Shown piece after piece: positions 37,216 through 45,964 of a stretch of 64,000 bases of DNA. Source of the stretch: Isoptericola jiangsuensis (GTDB lineage Bacteria > Actinomycetota > Actinomycetes > Actinomycetales > Cellulomonadaceae); contig NZ_PDJJ01000001.1 of assembly GCF_002563715.1 (NCBI RefSeq), positions 3,534,001-3,598,000 on the forward strand, written 5' to 3'. A program made the position numbers and the translations under genes. Every line of letters starts with the position of its first letter. The stretch's first letter is position 1. Below the pieces are notes generated by a model that saw nothing but the letters and a program-made list of their open reading frames with translations, did no database searches and was not told where the DNA came from.

Positions 37216-38796
37216 TCAGGCGCCGAGACCGGTCGCGCGCAGCACCGCGGTGGGGCCGAACGAGACGTTCTGGTCGACGGCGACCTCCACGTGCCGGCCC
37301 TCGCCGTCGCCGCCGAACCGCAGCGTGACGTCGAGGGCGAACGGCGTCCCCCGCCAGAGCAGGCGCAGCAGGAGCGTGTCGGGCGCGGTCCACGCGGCGG
37401 CCCCCGCGACGCGCGTCGGGGCGCCGTCCAGGTCGACCTCGCCCGTGGTCCACGACCCGACGCCGCACCGCACGACGTGCCACGGCCCCTCCGGCGTCGT
37501 GGTCCAGGACAGCTCGATCCCGTCGCCCGTGTGGTGGACCGCGAGGGCGTGCCACCGGCCGAACGCCTCGGCGCGGTCGTCGTCGGGAGCGCCCGTGGCG
37601 ACGTCACCGGCAGGGGTGTGGTCGCCCGCGTGCGGCGCCAGGACGAACGGCGCGCCGTCGACCATGCGGCCGAGCAGCGTCGTGGCGGCACCGCTCGGGC
37701 GGGCGACGGCGAGACCGGTCGGGGCGAGGGGCGCCCCGAGGGTCGCCTCGGTCGCGGGACCACCGGGCGTCCCGGTGCCGGGCGTGCGCGGTGCGGCGCC
37801 GTCCGACGGCGCGCACGCCGCGCCCAGGTCCTCCAGCAGCACCGTGAGCTCCTTGGCCGTGCGCACGGTCCCGCTGGTGAGGACGGCCACGAGGTCGTGC
37901 TCCGGCCGGACGAGGCAGAACTGCCCGAACGCGCCGTCGGCGCGGTAGGCGTCGAACCGGCAGCGCCAGAACTGGTAGCCGTACCCCTGCACCCAGTCGA
38001 CCTGCTCCCCCGGTCCCTGCGGGTCGGTCGGCCCGTTCGGCACCTGCGCGGACGTCATCGCGTCCACCCAGGACGCCGGGACGAGCTGCCGGTCGCCCCA
38101 GCGTCCGCGCTGCAGCCAGAGCTGCCCCAGGACCGCCACCTGCTCGGTGGTGAGCGTCAGCCCGTACCCGCCGACGTCGATCCCTCGCGGGCACTGCTCC
38201 CACGTCGCGCCGGTGATGCCGAGCGGTGCGAACAGCCGCGGCGTCAGCCAGTCGAGCAGGCGCTCGCCCGTGAGACGGTGCAGGATCGCGCTGACCAGGT
38301 ACGTCGAGCCCGTGTCGTAGACGAACCGGGTGCCCGGCACTTGCGGCACCGGCGCGGCCAGGATGTCCCGCGCCCACGACGCGCCCGGTCGGTGCAGGGT
38401 GCGCAGCGTGAAGTGCATCGAGTCGGCGTCGTGCCCGCTCGTCATCGTCAGCAGGTCCCGCACGCGCATCCGGGCCAGGTTCTCCCCCACCTCGGCGGGG
38501 GCGTCGTCGGGCAGCAGGTCGACCACCCGGTCGTCCACCGACAGCAGGCCCTCGGCGACGGCGATCCCGACGGCGGTCGCGGTCACCGACTTCGACACCG
38601 AGAACAGCTGGTGCGGCTCGACCGGGCCGAACGGGTCCCACCACGCCTCGGCCACGACGTGCCCGTGCCGCAGCACCATGAGGCTGTGGACGTCCCGGAC
38701 CGTGTCCAGGCGCTCCACCATCCGGGCCAGGGCGGCGGGGTCCACCCCCTGGGACTCGGGGGTCGCGCGGGGCAGCAGGTGCGTCGTCGTCGTCAC
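37216..38796 (-). CDS. Serine hydrolase, beta-lactamase class C family
   Basis: A 526-residue penicillin-binding-protein-like enzyme. SxxK is in LFSVSKSVTATAVG near residue 85, and RFVYDTGSTYLVSAIL near residue 165 carries the Tyr of the second motif. The catalytic domain occupies about 1-360. The last 150 residues form a predicted beta-rich domain with no family I recognise. No signal peptide, so probably an intracellular esterase/peptidase. It lies four bases downstream of the NUDIX gene in the dnaX direction. Confidence 0.82.
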   Translation of the reverse strand: MTTTTHLLPRATPESQGVDPAALARMVERLDTVRDVHSLMVLRHGHVVAEAWWDPFGPVEPHQLFSVSKSVTATAVGIAVAEGLLSVDDRVVDLLPDDAPAEVGENLARMRVRDLLTMTSGHDADSMHFTLRTLHRPGASWARDILAAPVPQVPGTRFVYDTGSTYLVSAILHRLTGERLLDWLTPRLFAPLGITGATWEQCPRGIDVGGYGLTLTTEQVAVLGQLWLQRGRWGDRQLVPASWVDAMTSAQVPNGPTDPQGPGEQVDWVQGYGYQFWRCRFDAYRADGAFGQFCLVRPEHDLVAVLTSGTVRTAKELTVLLEDLGAACAPSDGAAPRTPGTGTPGGPATEATLGAPLAPTGLAVARPSGAATTLLGRMVDGAPFVLAPHAGDHTPAGDVATGAPDDDRAEAFGRWHALAVHHTGDGIELSWTTTPEGPWHVVRCGVGSWTTGEVDLDGAPTRVAGAAAWTAPDTLLLRLLWRGTPFALDVTLRFGGDGEGRHVEVAVDQNVSFGPTAVLRATGLGA

Positions 38797-38800
38797 GCGG

Positions 38801-39214
38801 TCAGTCTGCCCGACCTCCGGCCGCGGCGAGCAGGTCCACGGACAGCGGCGCCACGGGGTGGCTCGTCACCGGCGCCGCGGGGTCCACCCACACGGTCTCG
38901 GCGAGCTCGGCACGCGGCTCGGGCTCGAACCCCGCTGGGAGTTCGACGGCGAACACGTGCGCGTCGACCACGTGGTCCGGCTCGTTCGCGGCCACGGCGT
39001 GCCGACGCCCCAGCGGCCGCACGCTGCCGGCGTCGACGACGAGACCGATCTCCTCGGCACACTCCCGCAGCAGCGCCGCGAGCGGGTCCTCGCCGGGCTC
39101 GATCTTGCCGCCCACCTGCATGAACGCGCTCGTCCCCTGCTTGCGGACGAGCAGGGCACGGCCGTCGCGCTCGATGACGGCCGCGACGATGTGCAGCGTC
39201 GTCGGGGCCGTCAC
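38801..39214 (-). CDS. NUDIX hydrolase
   Basis: A 137-residue NUDIX protein with the box GKIEPGEDPLAALLRECAEE followed by IG, starting at residue 35. It is preceded by the strand HIVAAVIERDGRALLVRKQG. Its GTG overlaps the dnaX stop (GTGA), so it is translated after dnaX. Substrate unknown; a nucleotide-sanitising role beside a polymerase subunit would be plausible but is only inferred. Confidence 0.88.
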   Translation of the reverse strand: MTAPTTLHIVAAVIERDGRALLVRKQGTSAFMQVGGKIEPGEDPLAALLRECAEEIGLVVDAGSVRPLGRRHAVAANEPDHVVDAHVFAVELPAGFEPEPRAELAETVWVDPAAPVTSHPVAPLSVDLLAAAGGRAD

Positions 39215-42200
39215 GGCTGGTCCACGACCTCGTCGATGACGGTGCCGTCGAGCATCTTCACCACGAGGGGCACGCCCACCAGACCCGTGGACGCGATGTC
39301 CGGGTCGTCGTCGGACATGTCGTCGTAGCCGTCGGGGTACCCGGCGTCCGGCGCGGACGGTTCCGCGGCCCGCTGCGGTGCGGGGCGCTCCGGTGCCGAC
39401 GCCGTGGGTCGCACGGCGGCACGGGCCGCGGCGGTGGCGCCACCGGAGGCCGCCCTGCCCGCGGGCGCGCCGGACGCGGCAGAGCCTCCCGCCGGCGCGG
39501 ACGGCGCCGAGGACGCGGAGGCGGAGGGTCCGGAGGCGGTGGGTGCCGACGCGGTGGGTGCCGACGCGGGCGCACCGCCACCGGGACCGGACGGACGGCC
39601 GGTCGGTGCCGGCTCCGGGGCGCGGGTCGGATGCGCGGGCGTGCCGGCGAGCCAGGCCGCGTCGGCGGCCGCCGCGGCGGACCTTGCGCCCGCATCGGGC
39701 TGCGACGCGGTGGACCGCGCGCCGACGTCGGACCGGGCCGCGGACGCACCACCCGCGAATGCGGCCGCGGAGCCCGCGCCGCGGGCCGACGCCGCCCCCT
39801 CCTGCGCCGGGCGGTCGGGGTCCGTCGTGCGGGCGGCGGCCGGACCGGCAGGCGAACCGCCTGCGGGAGCCGGGTCCGCGCCGTGGGCAGGTACGGGCGG
39901 TGCCCCCGCGTCGGCGGGGAGGTGCTCGGTGTCGTCGTCGGGCGGGGGGACGTCTGGCCAGGGGTCGGCGTCGCCGGGGTCGTCGCCCGGCGGGACCTCC
40001 GCCGCGGTCCGGGACTCCCGGGCCGCGGGCGCGCCCTGCCGCGGGGCGTCCGTCCGGGTGGCGTCCGAGCGGGTGGCGTCCGCGCGGCCCGGACGGTCGA
40101 CCGGCGCGCTCGCGGGTCGCACCGCCTGCGGGGCGGCCTCCGGGCCCGGCGCCCCCACCGTCACGTCGAGCTGCACGCGCAGGCCGAGGGTCTGGTAGAG
40201 CGCGTCGCCGAACGCGTCCAGGTGCCGCGGCTGCGCGAAGTTGCGCGCCAGACCGTCGGTCTGGAACGCCAGCAGCAGCCGGTCCCCCGCGAGGGAAGCG
40301 ACCTGCGCGTTCTGGTCCACCAGGGCGCGCGTGACCGGGCTCGACAGGTTCGCGACGACCTCGTCCCAGCGGCGCCGCACCTCCTCGGCGGTCATCCCCC
40401 CGGCGGCCGGGGCCGCCGGCGCGGGCACCGTCGCGACCGGCTGCGGCTGTGCCGGCGCGGGCGTCGGCGCGGGCATCGGCGTGTCAGGCTGCGACGTGCT
40501 GCCGGTCCCCTCGGCGTGCTCCGGGCCGTCGGCGAGAGCCGGGGTGGCGTCCGTCGTCCCCGCGGCGGGCGAGGCCGTGGCGTCCGCCGCTTCCGTCGCG
40601 GACGCCCCGACGGAACCCTCGTCGGGGACGGCGGGCGACGACCCCGGTCCGTCGACCGCGGCCACGTCCCCCGGGTGGGCGGCGGGCTGCTCGGCGCCCG
40701 TCGGCGCCGCTGCCGGACCTGCAGCCGGACCGGCCCCGCGGGCCGGCGTGCCCGCGGCGGTCCCGGCAGCGTCGGGGGGCGCAGGGGAGCCCGCCGGCGC
40801 GCCGGAGCCGGGCGCAGCGGTCTCGCGCTCGACCTCCCGGTCCGCGGCGGCGGGGCTCGCGTCCTCGACGGCAGGGGTCGGACCCGCGTCGGACGCCGAC
40901 TCCGCCGAGGTGTCCGGGGCCGCGGGGACTGCCGGTGCGGAGGCAGCCGGCGCCGACGCGGCGGGCGCGCTCGACGCGGGAGCCGCCGGTGCGGGGGCGT
41001 CCCCCGCGGACCCGGCCGACGAGGTCGAGCGGCGGCTCGCCTGGAGCGCGGCGCGCGCAGCGGCAGCACCCGAGAGTCCGCCCGCGACGACGGTGGCGAC
41101 GGGAGCGGCGTCCGGCACCGGGCCCGGCACGGGGGCGGGAGCGGTGGGCCGATCCGGCGCGGCTCCGGCAGCCGGCGCCTGGCCCGCGGGGGCGACGGGA
41201 CCGGCGGCGACCGCGCCCCGCTCGAGGCGGTCGAGACGGGCGGCGAGACCCTGCGTGCCGTCGTCGGCGCCCGGCAGCAGGAGCCGCGCGCACAGGAGCT
41301 CCAGGTGCAGGCGCGGCGACGTGGCGCCCGCCATCTCGGTGAGGGCGTCGTTGACGAGGTCCGCGGCGCGGGACAGCTCCGCCACGCCGAGGTTCGCGGC
41401 CTGGTGCCGCATGCGGTCGAGCTGGTCGGCGGGCAGGTCCCGCAGGACGGCGGCCGCGGCGTCGCCGGACACCGCGATGACGATGAGGTCGCGCAGCCGC
41501 TCCAGGACGTCCTCGACGAACCGGCGGGGCTCGTGCCCGGTGGCGACGACGTGGTCGACGACGCGGAAGATCGAGCCGCCGTCGCGGGCGGCGATCGCGT
41601 CCACGACGTCGTCGAGCAGGGTGGCGTGGGTGAAGCCGAGCAGGCCCACGGCGGTGTCGTACTCGACGACCTTCCCGGTGGCCCCGGCGATGAGCTGGTC
41701 GAGGACGGACAGGGTGTCGCGGGCGGACCCTCCGCCGGCCCGCGTGACGAGGGGCGTGACGCCCGCGCCGAGCTCGACGCCCTCGGCGGCGCACAGCTGC
41801 TCCAGGTAGGGCCCGAGCACGTCGGGCGGCAGCAGCCGGAACGGGTAGTGGTGGGTGCGCGACCGGATGGTGCCGATGACCTTGTCGGGCTCCGTCGTCG
41901 CGAACACGAACTTGATGTGGGGCGGCGGCTCCTCGACGATCTTCAGCAGCGCGTTGAAGCCCGCCGGGGAGACCATGTGGGCCTCGTCGATGACGAAGAT
42001 CTTGAAGCGGTCGCGCGTGGGCGCGAACGTGGCGCGCTCGCGCAGGTCGCGGGCGTCGTCGACGCCGCCGTGCGACGCGGCGTCGATCTCGACGACGTCG
42101 AGCGAGCCGGAGCCGCCGCGGGCGAGCTCGACGCACGACGGGCACACGCCGCAGGGGGTGTCGACCGGCTGCTCGGGGGTGTTGGCGTGGCAGTTGAGCG

Positions 42201-42378
42201 TGCGGGCGAGGATGCGCGCCGACGTCGTCTTGCCGCAGCCGCGCGGGCCGGAGAACAGGTAGGCGTGGTTGACGCGGCCGGTGCGCAGCGCCTGCATGAG
42301 GGGCGCGGTGACGTGCTCCTGGCCGATCACCTCGGCGAACGTCTCGGGCCGGTAGCGGCGGTACAGAGCGGTGGTCAC
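39211..42378 (-). CDS. dnaX: DNA polymerase III gamma/tau subunit with very long linker
   Basis: Clamp-loader ATPase (1055 residues). YRRYRPETFAEVIGQEHV opens the protein, then Walker A GPRGCGKTTSA near residue 45, a four-Cys zinc module from CHANTPEQ to SCVELARGG, DEAHMVS and the sensor GSARDTLSVLDQL. Domain III ends near residue 365. Beyond it come more than 600 residues of Ala/Pro/Gly/Asp-rich sequence interrupted by a folded part near residues 665-760 (TAEEVRRRWDEVVANLSSPV). The C-terminus STGLVGVPLVVKMLDGT is the conserved actinobacterial tail. The E. coli tau subunit is about 640 residues. Confidence 0.94.
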   Translation of the reverse strand: MTTALYRRYRPETFAEVIGQEHVTAPLMQALRTGRVNHAYLFSGPRGCGKTTSARILARTLNCHANTPEQPVDTPCGVCPSCVELARGGSGSLDVVEIDAASHGGVDDARDLRERATFAPTRDRFKIFVIDEAHMVSPAGFNALLKIVEEPPPHIKFVFATTEPDKVIGTIRSRTHHYPFRLLPPDVLGPYLEQLCAAEGVELGAGVTPLVTRAGGGSARDTLSVLDQLIAGATGKVVEYDTAVGLLGFTHATLLDDVVDAIAARDGGSIFRVVDHVVATGHEPRRFVEDVLERLRDLIVIAVSGDAAAAVLRDLPADQLDRMRHQAANLGVAELSRAADLVNDALTEMAGATSPRLHLELLCARLLLPGADDGTQGLAARLDRLERGAVAAGPVAPAGQAPAAGAAPDRPTAPAPVPGPVPDAAPVATVVAGGLSGAAAARAALQASRRSTSSAGSAGDAPAPAAPASSAPAASAPAASAPAVPAAPDTSAESASDAGPTPAVEDASPAAADREVERETAAPGSGAPAGSPAPPDAAGTAAGTPARGAGPAAGPAAAPTGAEQPAAHPGDVAAVDGPGSSPAVPDEGSVGASATEAADATASPAAGTTDATPALADGPEHAEGTGSTSQPDTPMPAPTPAPAQPQPVATVPAPAAPAAGGMTAEEVRRRWDEVVANLSSPVTRALVDQNAQVASLAGDRLLLAFQTDGLARNFAQPRHLDAFGDALYQTLGLRVQLDVTVGAPGPEAAPQAVRPASAPVDRPGRADATRSDATRTDAPRQGAPAARESRTAAEVPPGDDPGDADPWPDVPPPDDDTEHLPADAGAPPVPAHGADPAPAGGSPAGPAAARTTDPDRPAQEGAASARGAGSAAAFAGGASAARSDVGARSTASQPDAGARSAAAAADAAWLAGTPAHPTRAPEPAPTGRPSGPGGGAPASAPTASAPTASGPSASASSAPSAPAGGSAASGAPAGRAASGGATAAARAAVRPTASAPERPAPQRAAEPSAPDAGYPDGYDDMSDDDPDIASTGLVGVPLVVKMLDGTVIDEVVDQP

Positions 42379-42430
42379 CGGCCCAACGATAGACGCCGAC
42401 GCCGACACGCACGAGGCCGGACCGGCCCAC

Positions 42431-42451
42431 AAATGTGAGTCTCTAACATTT
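42431..42451. promoter_or_regulatory. TetR operator
   Basis: AAATGT-n-AG-TCT-CT-n-ACATTT is a 21-bp palindrome with an AT-rich character, centred about 27 bp upstream of the TetR start. The -10-like TAGGAT at 42456-42461 follows it, so a bound repressor would cover the promoter. Confidence 0.65.
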
Positions 42452-42455
42452 GGCG

Positions 42456-42461
42456 TAGGAT
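42456..42461 (+). promoter_or_regulatory. -10 element of the leaderless TetR operon
   Basis: TAGGAT ends six bases before the GTG at 42468, which puts the transcription start at the start codon. No ribosome site is present. Confidence 0.5.
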
Positions 42462-42467
42462 CGATCC

Positions 42468-43025
42468 GTGAGCACCCCGGTGACCCCCCGCGCCCGGCGC
42501 ACCCGCGACCGCATCCAGGCCGTCGCCCTCGACCTGTTCGAGCGGCACGGCTACGGCGCGACCACCGTCGAGGCGATCGCCGGTGCCGCCGGCGTCACCC
42601 CCATGACGTTCTTCCGGCACTACCCCACCAAGGACGCCGTGGTCGTCACCGACCCGTTCGACCCCCTCGTCGCCGCCGCCGTCGGCGCACAGCCCGCCGA
42701 CCTCCCCGTCCTCGACCGCGTCCGGCGCGGGCTCCTCGCCGCCCTCGACGCCGTCGACCCCGACGAGGACGAGGTCGCCCGCCGCCGCGTCGCCGTCGTC
42801 GCGGCCGAACCGGCCCTGCGCGCCGCCGTCGTCGCGTCCACCGCCGCCACCGAGGCCGCGATCGTCGACCGTCTCGTCGCCGACGGCGCCCCCCGGCTGG
42901 ACGCGACCGTCGCCACCGCGGCCTGCCTCGCCGCGTGCACCGCCGCCCTGCTCGCCGCCGACCCCGGCACCCCCCTGCACGCCACCGTCGCGCGCGCCCT
43001 CGACGTCCTCGCGGTCGCACCGTGA
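42468..43025 (+). CDS. TetR-family regulator
   Basis: A 185-residue repressor. The helix-turn-helix is at residues 8-55 (RARRTRDRIQAVALDLFERH, then TTVEAIAGAAGVTPMTFFRHY). The C-terminal half is Ala-rich and divergent, so the ligand cannot be guessed. It overlaps the ABC ATPase gene (GTGA) and has a palindrome directly upstream, indicating autoregulation of the three-gene operon. Confidence 0.88.
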   Translation: MSTPVTPRARRTRDRIQAVALDLFERHGYGATTVEAIAGAAGVTPMTFFRHYPTKDAVVVTDPFDPLVAAAVGAQPADLPVLDRVRRGLLAALDAVDPDEDEVARRRVAVVAAEPALRAAVVASTAATEAAIVDRLVADGAPRLDATVATAACLAACTAALLAADPGTPLHATVARALDVLAVAP

Positions 43026-43738
43026 CCGCCCTCGAGCTCACCGCCGTGCACCACGCGTTCGCGGGGCGCCCCGCCCTCGACGGCCTCGACCTCGCCGTCG
43101 CGGCGGGCGAGGTCGTCGCGCTCGTCGGCCTCAACGGCGCCGGGAAGACCACGGCCCTGCGGGTCCTCACCGGCCGCCTCCGCCCCGACACCGGGCGGGC
43201 CCGGGTCCACGGGCAGGACCCCGCCCGGCTCGACCCCGCGACCGCCCGCCGGTTCGGGCACTGCGTCGGCGCCGGGCTCGTCACGCCCGACCTCACGGTC
43301 ACCGAGAACCTGCGCACCGCGGCCCTCCTGCACGGCCTGCCCCGCACCGCCGTCGACGCCGCGAGCGCCGCCGCCCTCGACCGGCTCGACCTCGGCCCGT
43401 GGGCCGACGCCCGCGCCCGCACCCTGTCGGCGGGGAACGCGCAGCGCCTCGGCATCGCGTGCGCCGTCGTGCACTCCCCCGCCGCGGTCGTGCTCGACGA
43501 GCCGACGGCCACGCTCGACCCGCGCGGCGTCGTCGTGGTCCGCACGCTCGTGCGGTCCCTCGCCGACGCCGGGGCGGCCGTGCTGGTGTCCAGCCACCAC
43601 CTCGACGAGGTGGCGCGCGTCGCCGACCGCGTGCTCGTGGTGCACGCCGGCCGGGTCGTGGGCGGGCTCGCGCCGGGCCCCGAGATGGAGCGACGGTTCT
43701 TCGCGGCCGTGCTCGCCGCGGACGGGGGCGCACGATGA
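43022..43738 (+). CDS. ABC exporter ATPase in TetR operon
   Basis: A 238-residue single-domain ATPase with Walker A GLNGAGKTT near residue 36, signature LSAGNAQRLGIACAVV, Walker B AVVLDEPTATLDP and SSHHLDEVARVADR. The signature has Ala-Gly-Asn rather than Gly-Gly-Gln. Its partner is the membrane protein downstream (ATGA overlap). Confidence 0.88.
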   Translation: MTALELTAVHHAFAGRPALDGLDLAVAAGEVVALVGLNGAGKTTALRVLTGRLRPDTGRARVHGQDPARLDPATARRFGHCVGAGLVTPDLTVTENLRTAALLHGLPRTAVDAASAAALDRLDLGPWADARARTLSAGNAQRLGIACAVVHSPAAVVLDEPTATLDPRGVVVVRTLVRSLADAGAAVLVSSHHLDEVARVADRVLVVHAGRVVGGLAPGPEMERRFFAAVLAADGGAR

Positions 43739-44526
43739 CGGGGCTCGCCACGGCGCTGCGCGTCGAGGCCGCGGCGTGGCGGCACTCGACGGTGGCCCGC
43801 CTGACGACGCCCCTGCTGGTGCTGCTCGTGCCCGCGGCCTGCGTCGGGCTGGTGGCGCTCGCCCGGTCCGGCGCGATCGTCGGCGCGGGCGGGGCCAAGC
43901 TCGTCGGCCTCGGTTCCGCGGACGCCGCGACCGACCAGCTCGTCGCCGCCGGGCAGGTCCTCGCCGTGGCCGGGCTCATGGCGGGCGGCTTCGCGCTGGC
44001 CGCGGCGTTCGGTGCACCCCTGGCCGACGGCCGGGTCGGCGGCTGGTTCGCGCTCGCCGTGCCGCGGGACGTCGTCGCGCTCGCCCGGGCCGTCGTCGTG
44101 CTGGCGTGGACGGCCGCGTGCGCGGTCGCGGCGACGGTGGTCGTGGTGGCGTGCGCCGCGACGACGGCGGCGCTCGACCCGGGCGTCGCCTGGGACGGCG
44201 GGCACTGGGCGGCCGCCGGGCGGGCCGTCGTCGCGGGAGTCCTCTCGGCCGGGCTCGCCCTGCCGTTCGGCGCGGTCGCGACATGGACGCGCAGCCCCCT
44301 GGCGACGGTCGGGGCGCTGGTCGGGACGGTCGCGGTGACGCAGGTCGTCGTCATGCTCGGTGGCGGCGCCTGGTTCCCGTGGGCCGTGCCGTCCCTGTGG
44401 ACGGGCACGGGCGGGGACGCCGCCGCGGCGGCGGTCCACGGGCCCGCGCTGCTGCTCACCGCTGCCGTCGCACCGGTCTTCCTCGCCGTCCTCGTCGGGC
44501 AGTGGCGCCGCCTCACCGACGTCTGA
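43735..44526 (+). CDS. ABC transporter membrane subunit in TetR operon
   Basis: A 263-residue membrane protein with six hydrophobic segments and very Ala/Val-rich composition. There is no family signature beyond the ABC-2 topology, and its role follows from the overlap with the ATPase gene. Last gene of the operon; its stop abuts the convergent gene at 44527. Confidence 0.75.
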   Translation: MTGLATALRVEAAAWRHSTVARLTTPLLVLLVPAACVGLVALARSGAIVGAGGAKLVGLGSADAATDQLVAAGQVLAVAGLMAGGFALAAAFGAPLADGRVGGWFALAVPRDVVALARAVVVLAWTAACAVAATVVVVACAATTAALDPGVAWDGGHWAAAGRAVVAGVLSAGLALPFGAVATWTRSPLATVGALVGTVAVTQVVVMLGGGAWFPWAVPSLWTGTGGDAAAAAVHGPALLLTAAVAPVFLAVLVGQWRRLTDV

Positions 44527-45393
44527 TCAGTGCGTCGTGACCGGGCTCAGGTAGAGCCAGGGCACGCAGCCGAGCTCGCCCGGCTCCAGCAGGACGCGGT
44601 CGAAGTCGCTGAACCGCCACGCCGCCTCGCCGTCGGGTCGCACCCCGACGACGCAGTCGCGGGCCCGCAGCACGCCCACCGCGGCGACCAGCTCGCTCCC
44701 CTTCCGCTCGACCCGCACGTCGACGAACCCGTCGAACGCCGCCGCGAGCGCCGACTCCGCCGCGGCGGCGGTCGCTCCCGTCGGCAGCCCGTCCAGCGTC
44801 GTCAGGACGACGGCCTCGGCGTCCGGGCCGAGCGACGGCAGCGGCGTCGGGGAGGGCGAGGGCCGGTCCGTCGGCGACGGCCCGGCGCGCACCACGTCCT
44901 GCGGGCAGTCGAACCGCTCGTGGTCCGCGACGTCGTCGTGCTCGTGGGCCCGCACGACGAACCGCCAGCACTGGGTCGTGCTGCTCGCCTCGCGCCGCTC
45001 ACCGAACATCGCGCCGTCCGACCAGGAGGCGACCTCGACGTGGATCGCGACGTCGACGGTGGCGCCGCCCTCCCCCGAGTCGCCCTCCCAGGCGAGAGCG
45101 ACGACGTCGTAGTCGACGGCCGGGTCGGGCGGCCGCCGCGGGTCGGCGACCGCCATCTGGACGAGACGTTCCGCGTCGAGCGGTTCGGCGTACGACCCCT
45201 CGACGTCGTCCGCGATCCCGATCGCGACGCGCTCGGCCAGCTCGTCGGCCAGGCCGCCACCCGACCGACCGGTCACCGCGGCGGCAGCCCACACCACGAC
45301 GGCGGCGAGCGCCAGGAGCATCACGAGGGCGAGTCCGCCGAGCACCTTCAGCAGAGTTCGGACGCCGTGCGCCCCCGGTCGGTCGTCGGCCAT
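44527..45393 (-). CDS. Membrane-anchored protein of unknown function
   Basis: A 288-residue protein with one span near residues 14-40 (KVLGGLALVMLLALAAVVVW). The external part has strand-rich segments, two Cys residues (TTQCWRFVVRAHE and ERFDCPQDVV), a Pro/Ser linker around residue 190 and a small C-terminal domain. I recognise no family. I chose the ATG at 45393 because sequence upstream of it in frame is unlike protein. It is divergent from the DUF2589 operon across a shared 301-bp gap. Confidence 0.65.
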   Translation of the reverse strand: MADDRPGAHGVRTLLKVLGGLALVMLLALAAVVVWAAAAVTGRSGGGLADELAERVAIGIADDVEGSYAEPLDAERLVQMAVADPRRPPDPAVDYDVVALAWEGDSGEGGATVDVAIHVEVASWSDGAMFGERREASSTTQCWRFVVRAHEHDDVADHERFDCPQDVVRAGPSPTDRPSPSPTPLPSLGPDAEAVVLTTLDGLPTGATAAAAESALAAAFDGFVDVRVERKGSELVAAVGVLRARDCVVGVRPDGEAAWRFSDFDRVLLEPGELGCVPWLYLSPVTTH

Positions 45394-45694
45394 CCGTCGA
45401 TCATGCCGGTGCGCCGGCGCGCCGACGACCCCTCTGAGCGGAAGGAGAGGTTCTCGGCCCGCAGCCCCCGCCGCGTTTTTCACCCGCACGGACCGAGCGA
45501 GCAACAGTGCCCGAGGCGACCATGAGAAGGACGGCGAGGCCGCACCCGCGACCAGCCCGTCCCCGCACCCCGCTGACCCCGGCCCGGCACCGTCCCCGGG
45601 GACACGACGACCACCCGCGGCAGTCCCGCGGAGGCCGCCACCTCGCAGGCGCGACGACGCGCCGCCTGTCCTCGCCCCCCGAGGAGGTGTCGTG
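45394..45694. other. 301-bp gap before the DUF2589 operon
   Basis: Shared upstream region of the divergent gene at 44527 and the DUF2589 operon. It should contain both promoters, but I cannot pick out clear boxes; a TTTTT run stands at 45476-45480. A GTG-started 62-codon frame (45507-45695) ends on the operon start codon, but its Arg/Pro composition and rare AGA/AGG codons argue against it being a gene. Confidence 0.4.
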
Positions 45695-45964
45695 ATGGCC
45701 GACGAGTTCCTCGTGCTCGGCCTCGGAGACGAGCACATGAAGGTCGGCAAGTCCTACCTGCTGCTCGGGGTCGCGCCCACCGCGGCGAAGGCCCGCGAGC
45801 TCGCCGAGGAGCTGCCCGCGGCCACGGCGTCCCGCGTCGTGATCGCCCAACGGCACGCCCTCGTCCGCCGGGTCCCCGCCGTCCGGCTCGAGGACCTCGA
45901 TGACAGCCTCGTCGACACGGCCACGTCGGCCCGCGCGACCTCCCGAAAGGAAGCCTCGTCATGA
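45695..45964 (+). CDS. Small protein opening the DUF2589 operon
   Basis: An 89-residue protein with no family I recognise. It begins MADEFLVLGLGDEHMKVGKS and has a helix rich in Ala/Glu in the middle (TAAKARELAEELPAATASRV). The ATG at 45695 is chosen over a GTG three bases earlier because GGAGG lies seven bases before it. It overlaps the first DUF2589 gene (ATGA), so it belongs to the operon. Confidence 0.7.
   Translation: MADEFLVLGLGDEHMKVGKSYLLLGVAPTAAKARELAEELPAATASRVVIAQRHALVRRVPAVRLEDLDDSLVDTATSARATSRKEASS

Noticed and set aside
39211-42378. Programmed frameshift site in dnaX
   Set aside because: No A-rich slippery stretch with a following ribosome-like site was visible in this GC-rich gene.
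45507-45695. 62-codon frame ending on the DUF2589 operon start
   Set aside because: Composition is Arg/Pro/His-rich with rare AGA/AGG codons and no ribosome site or similarity; it is probably leader sequence.
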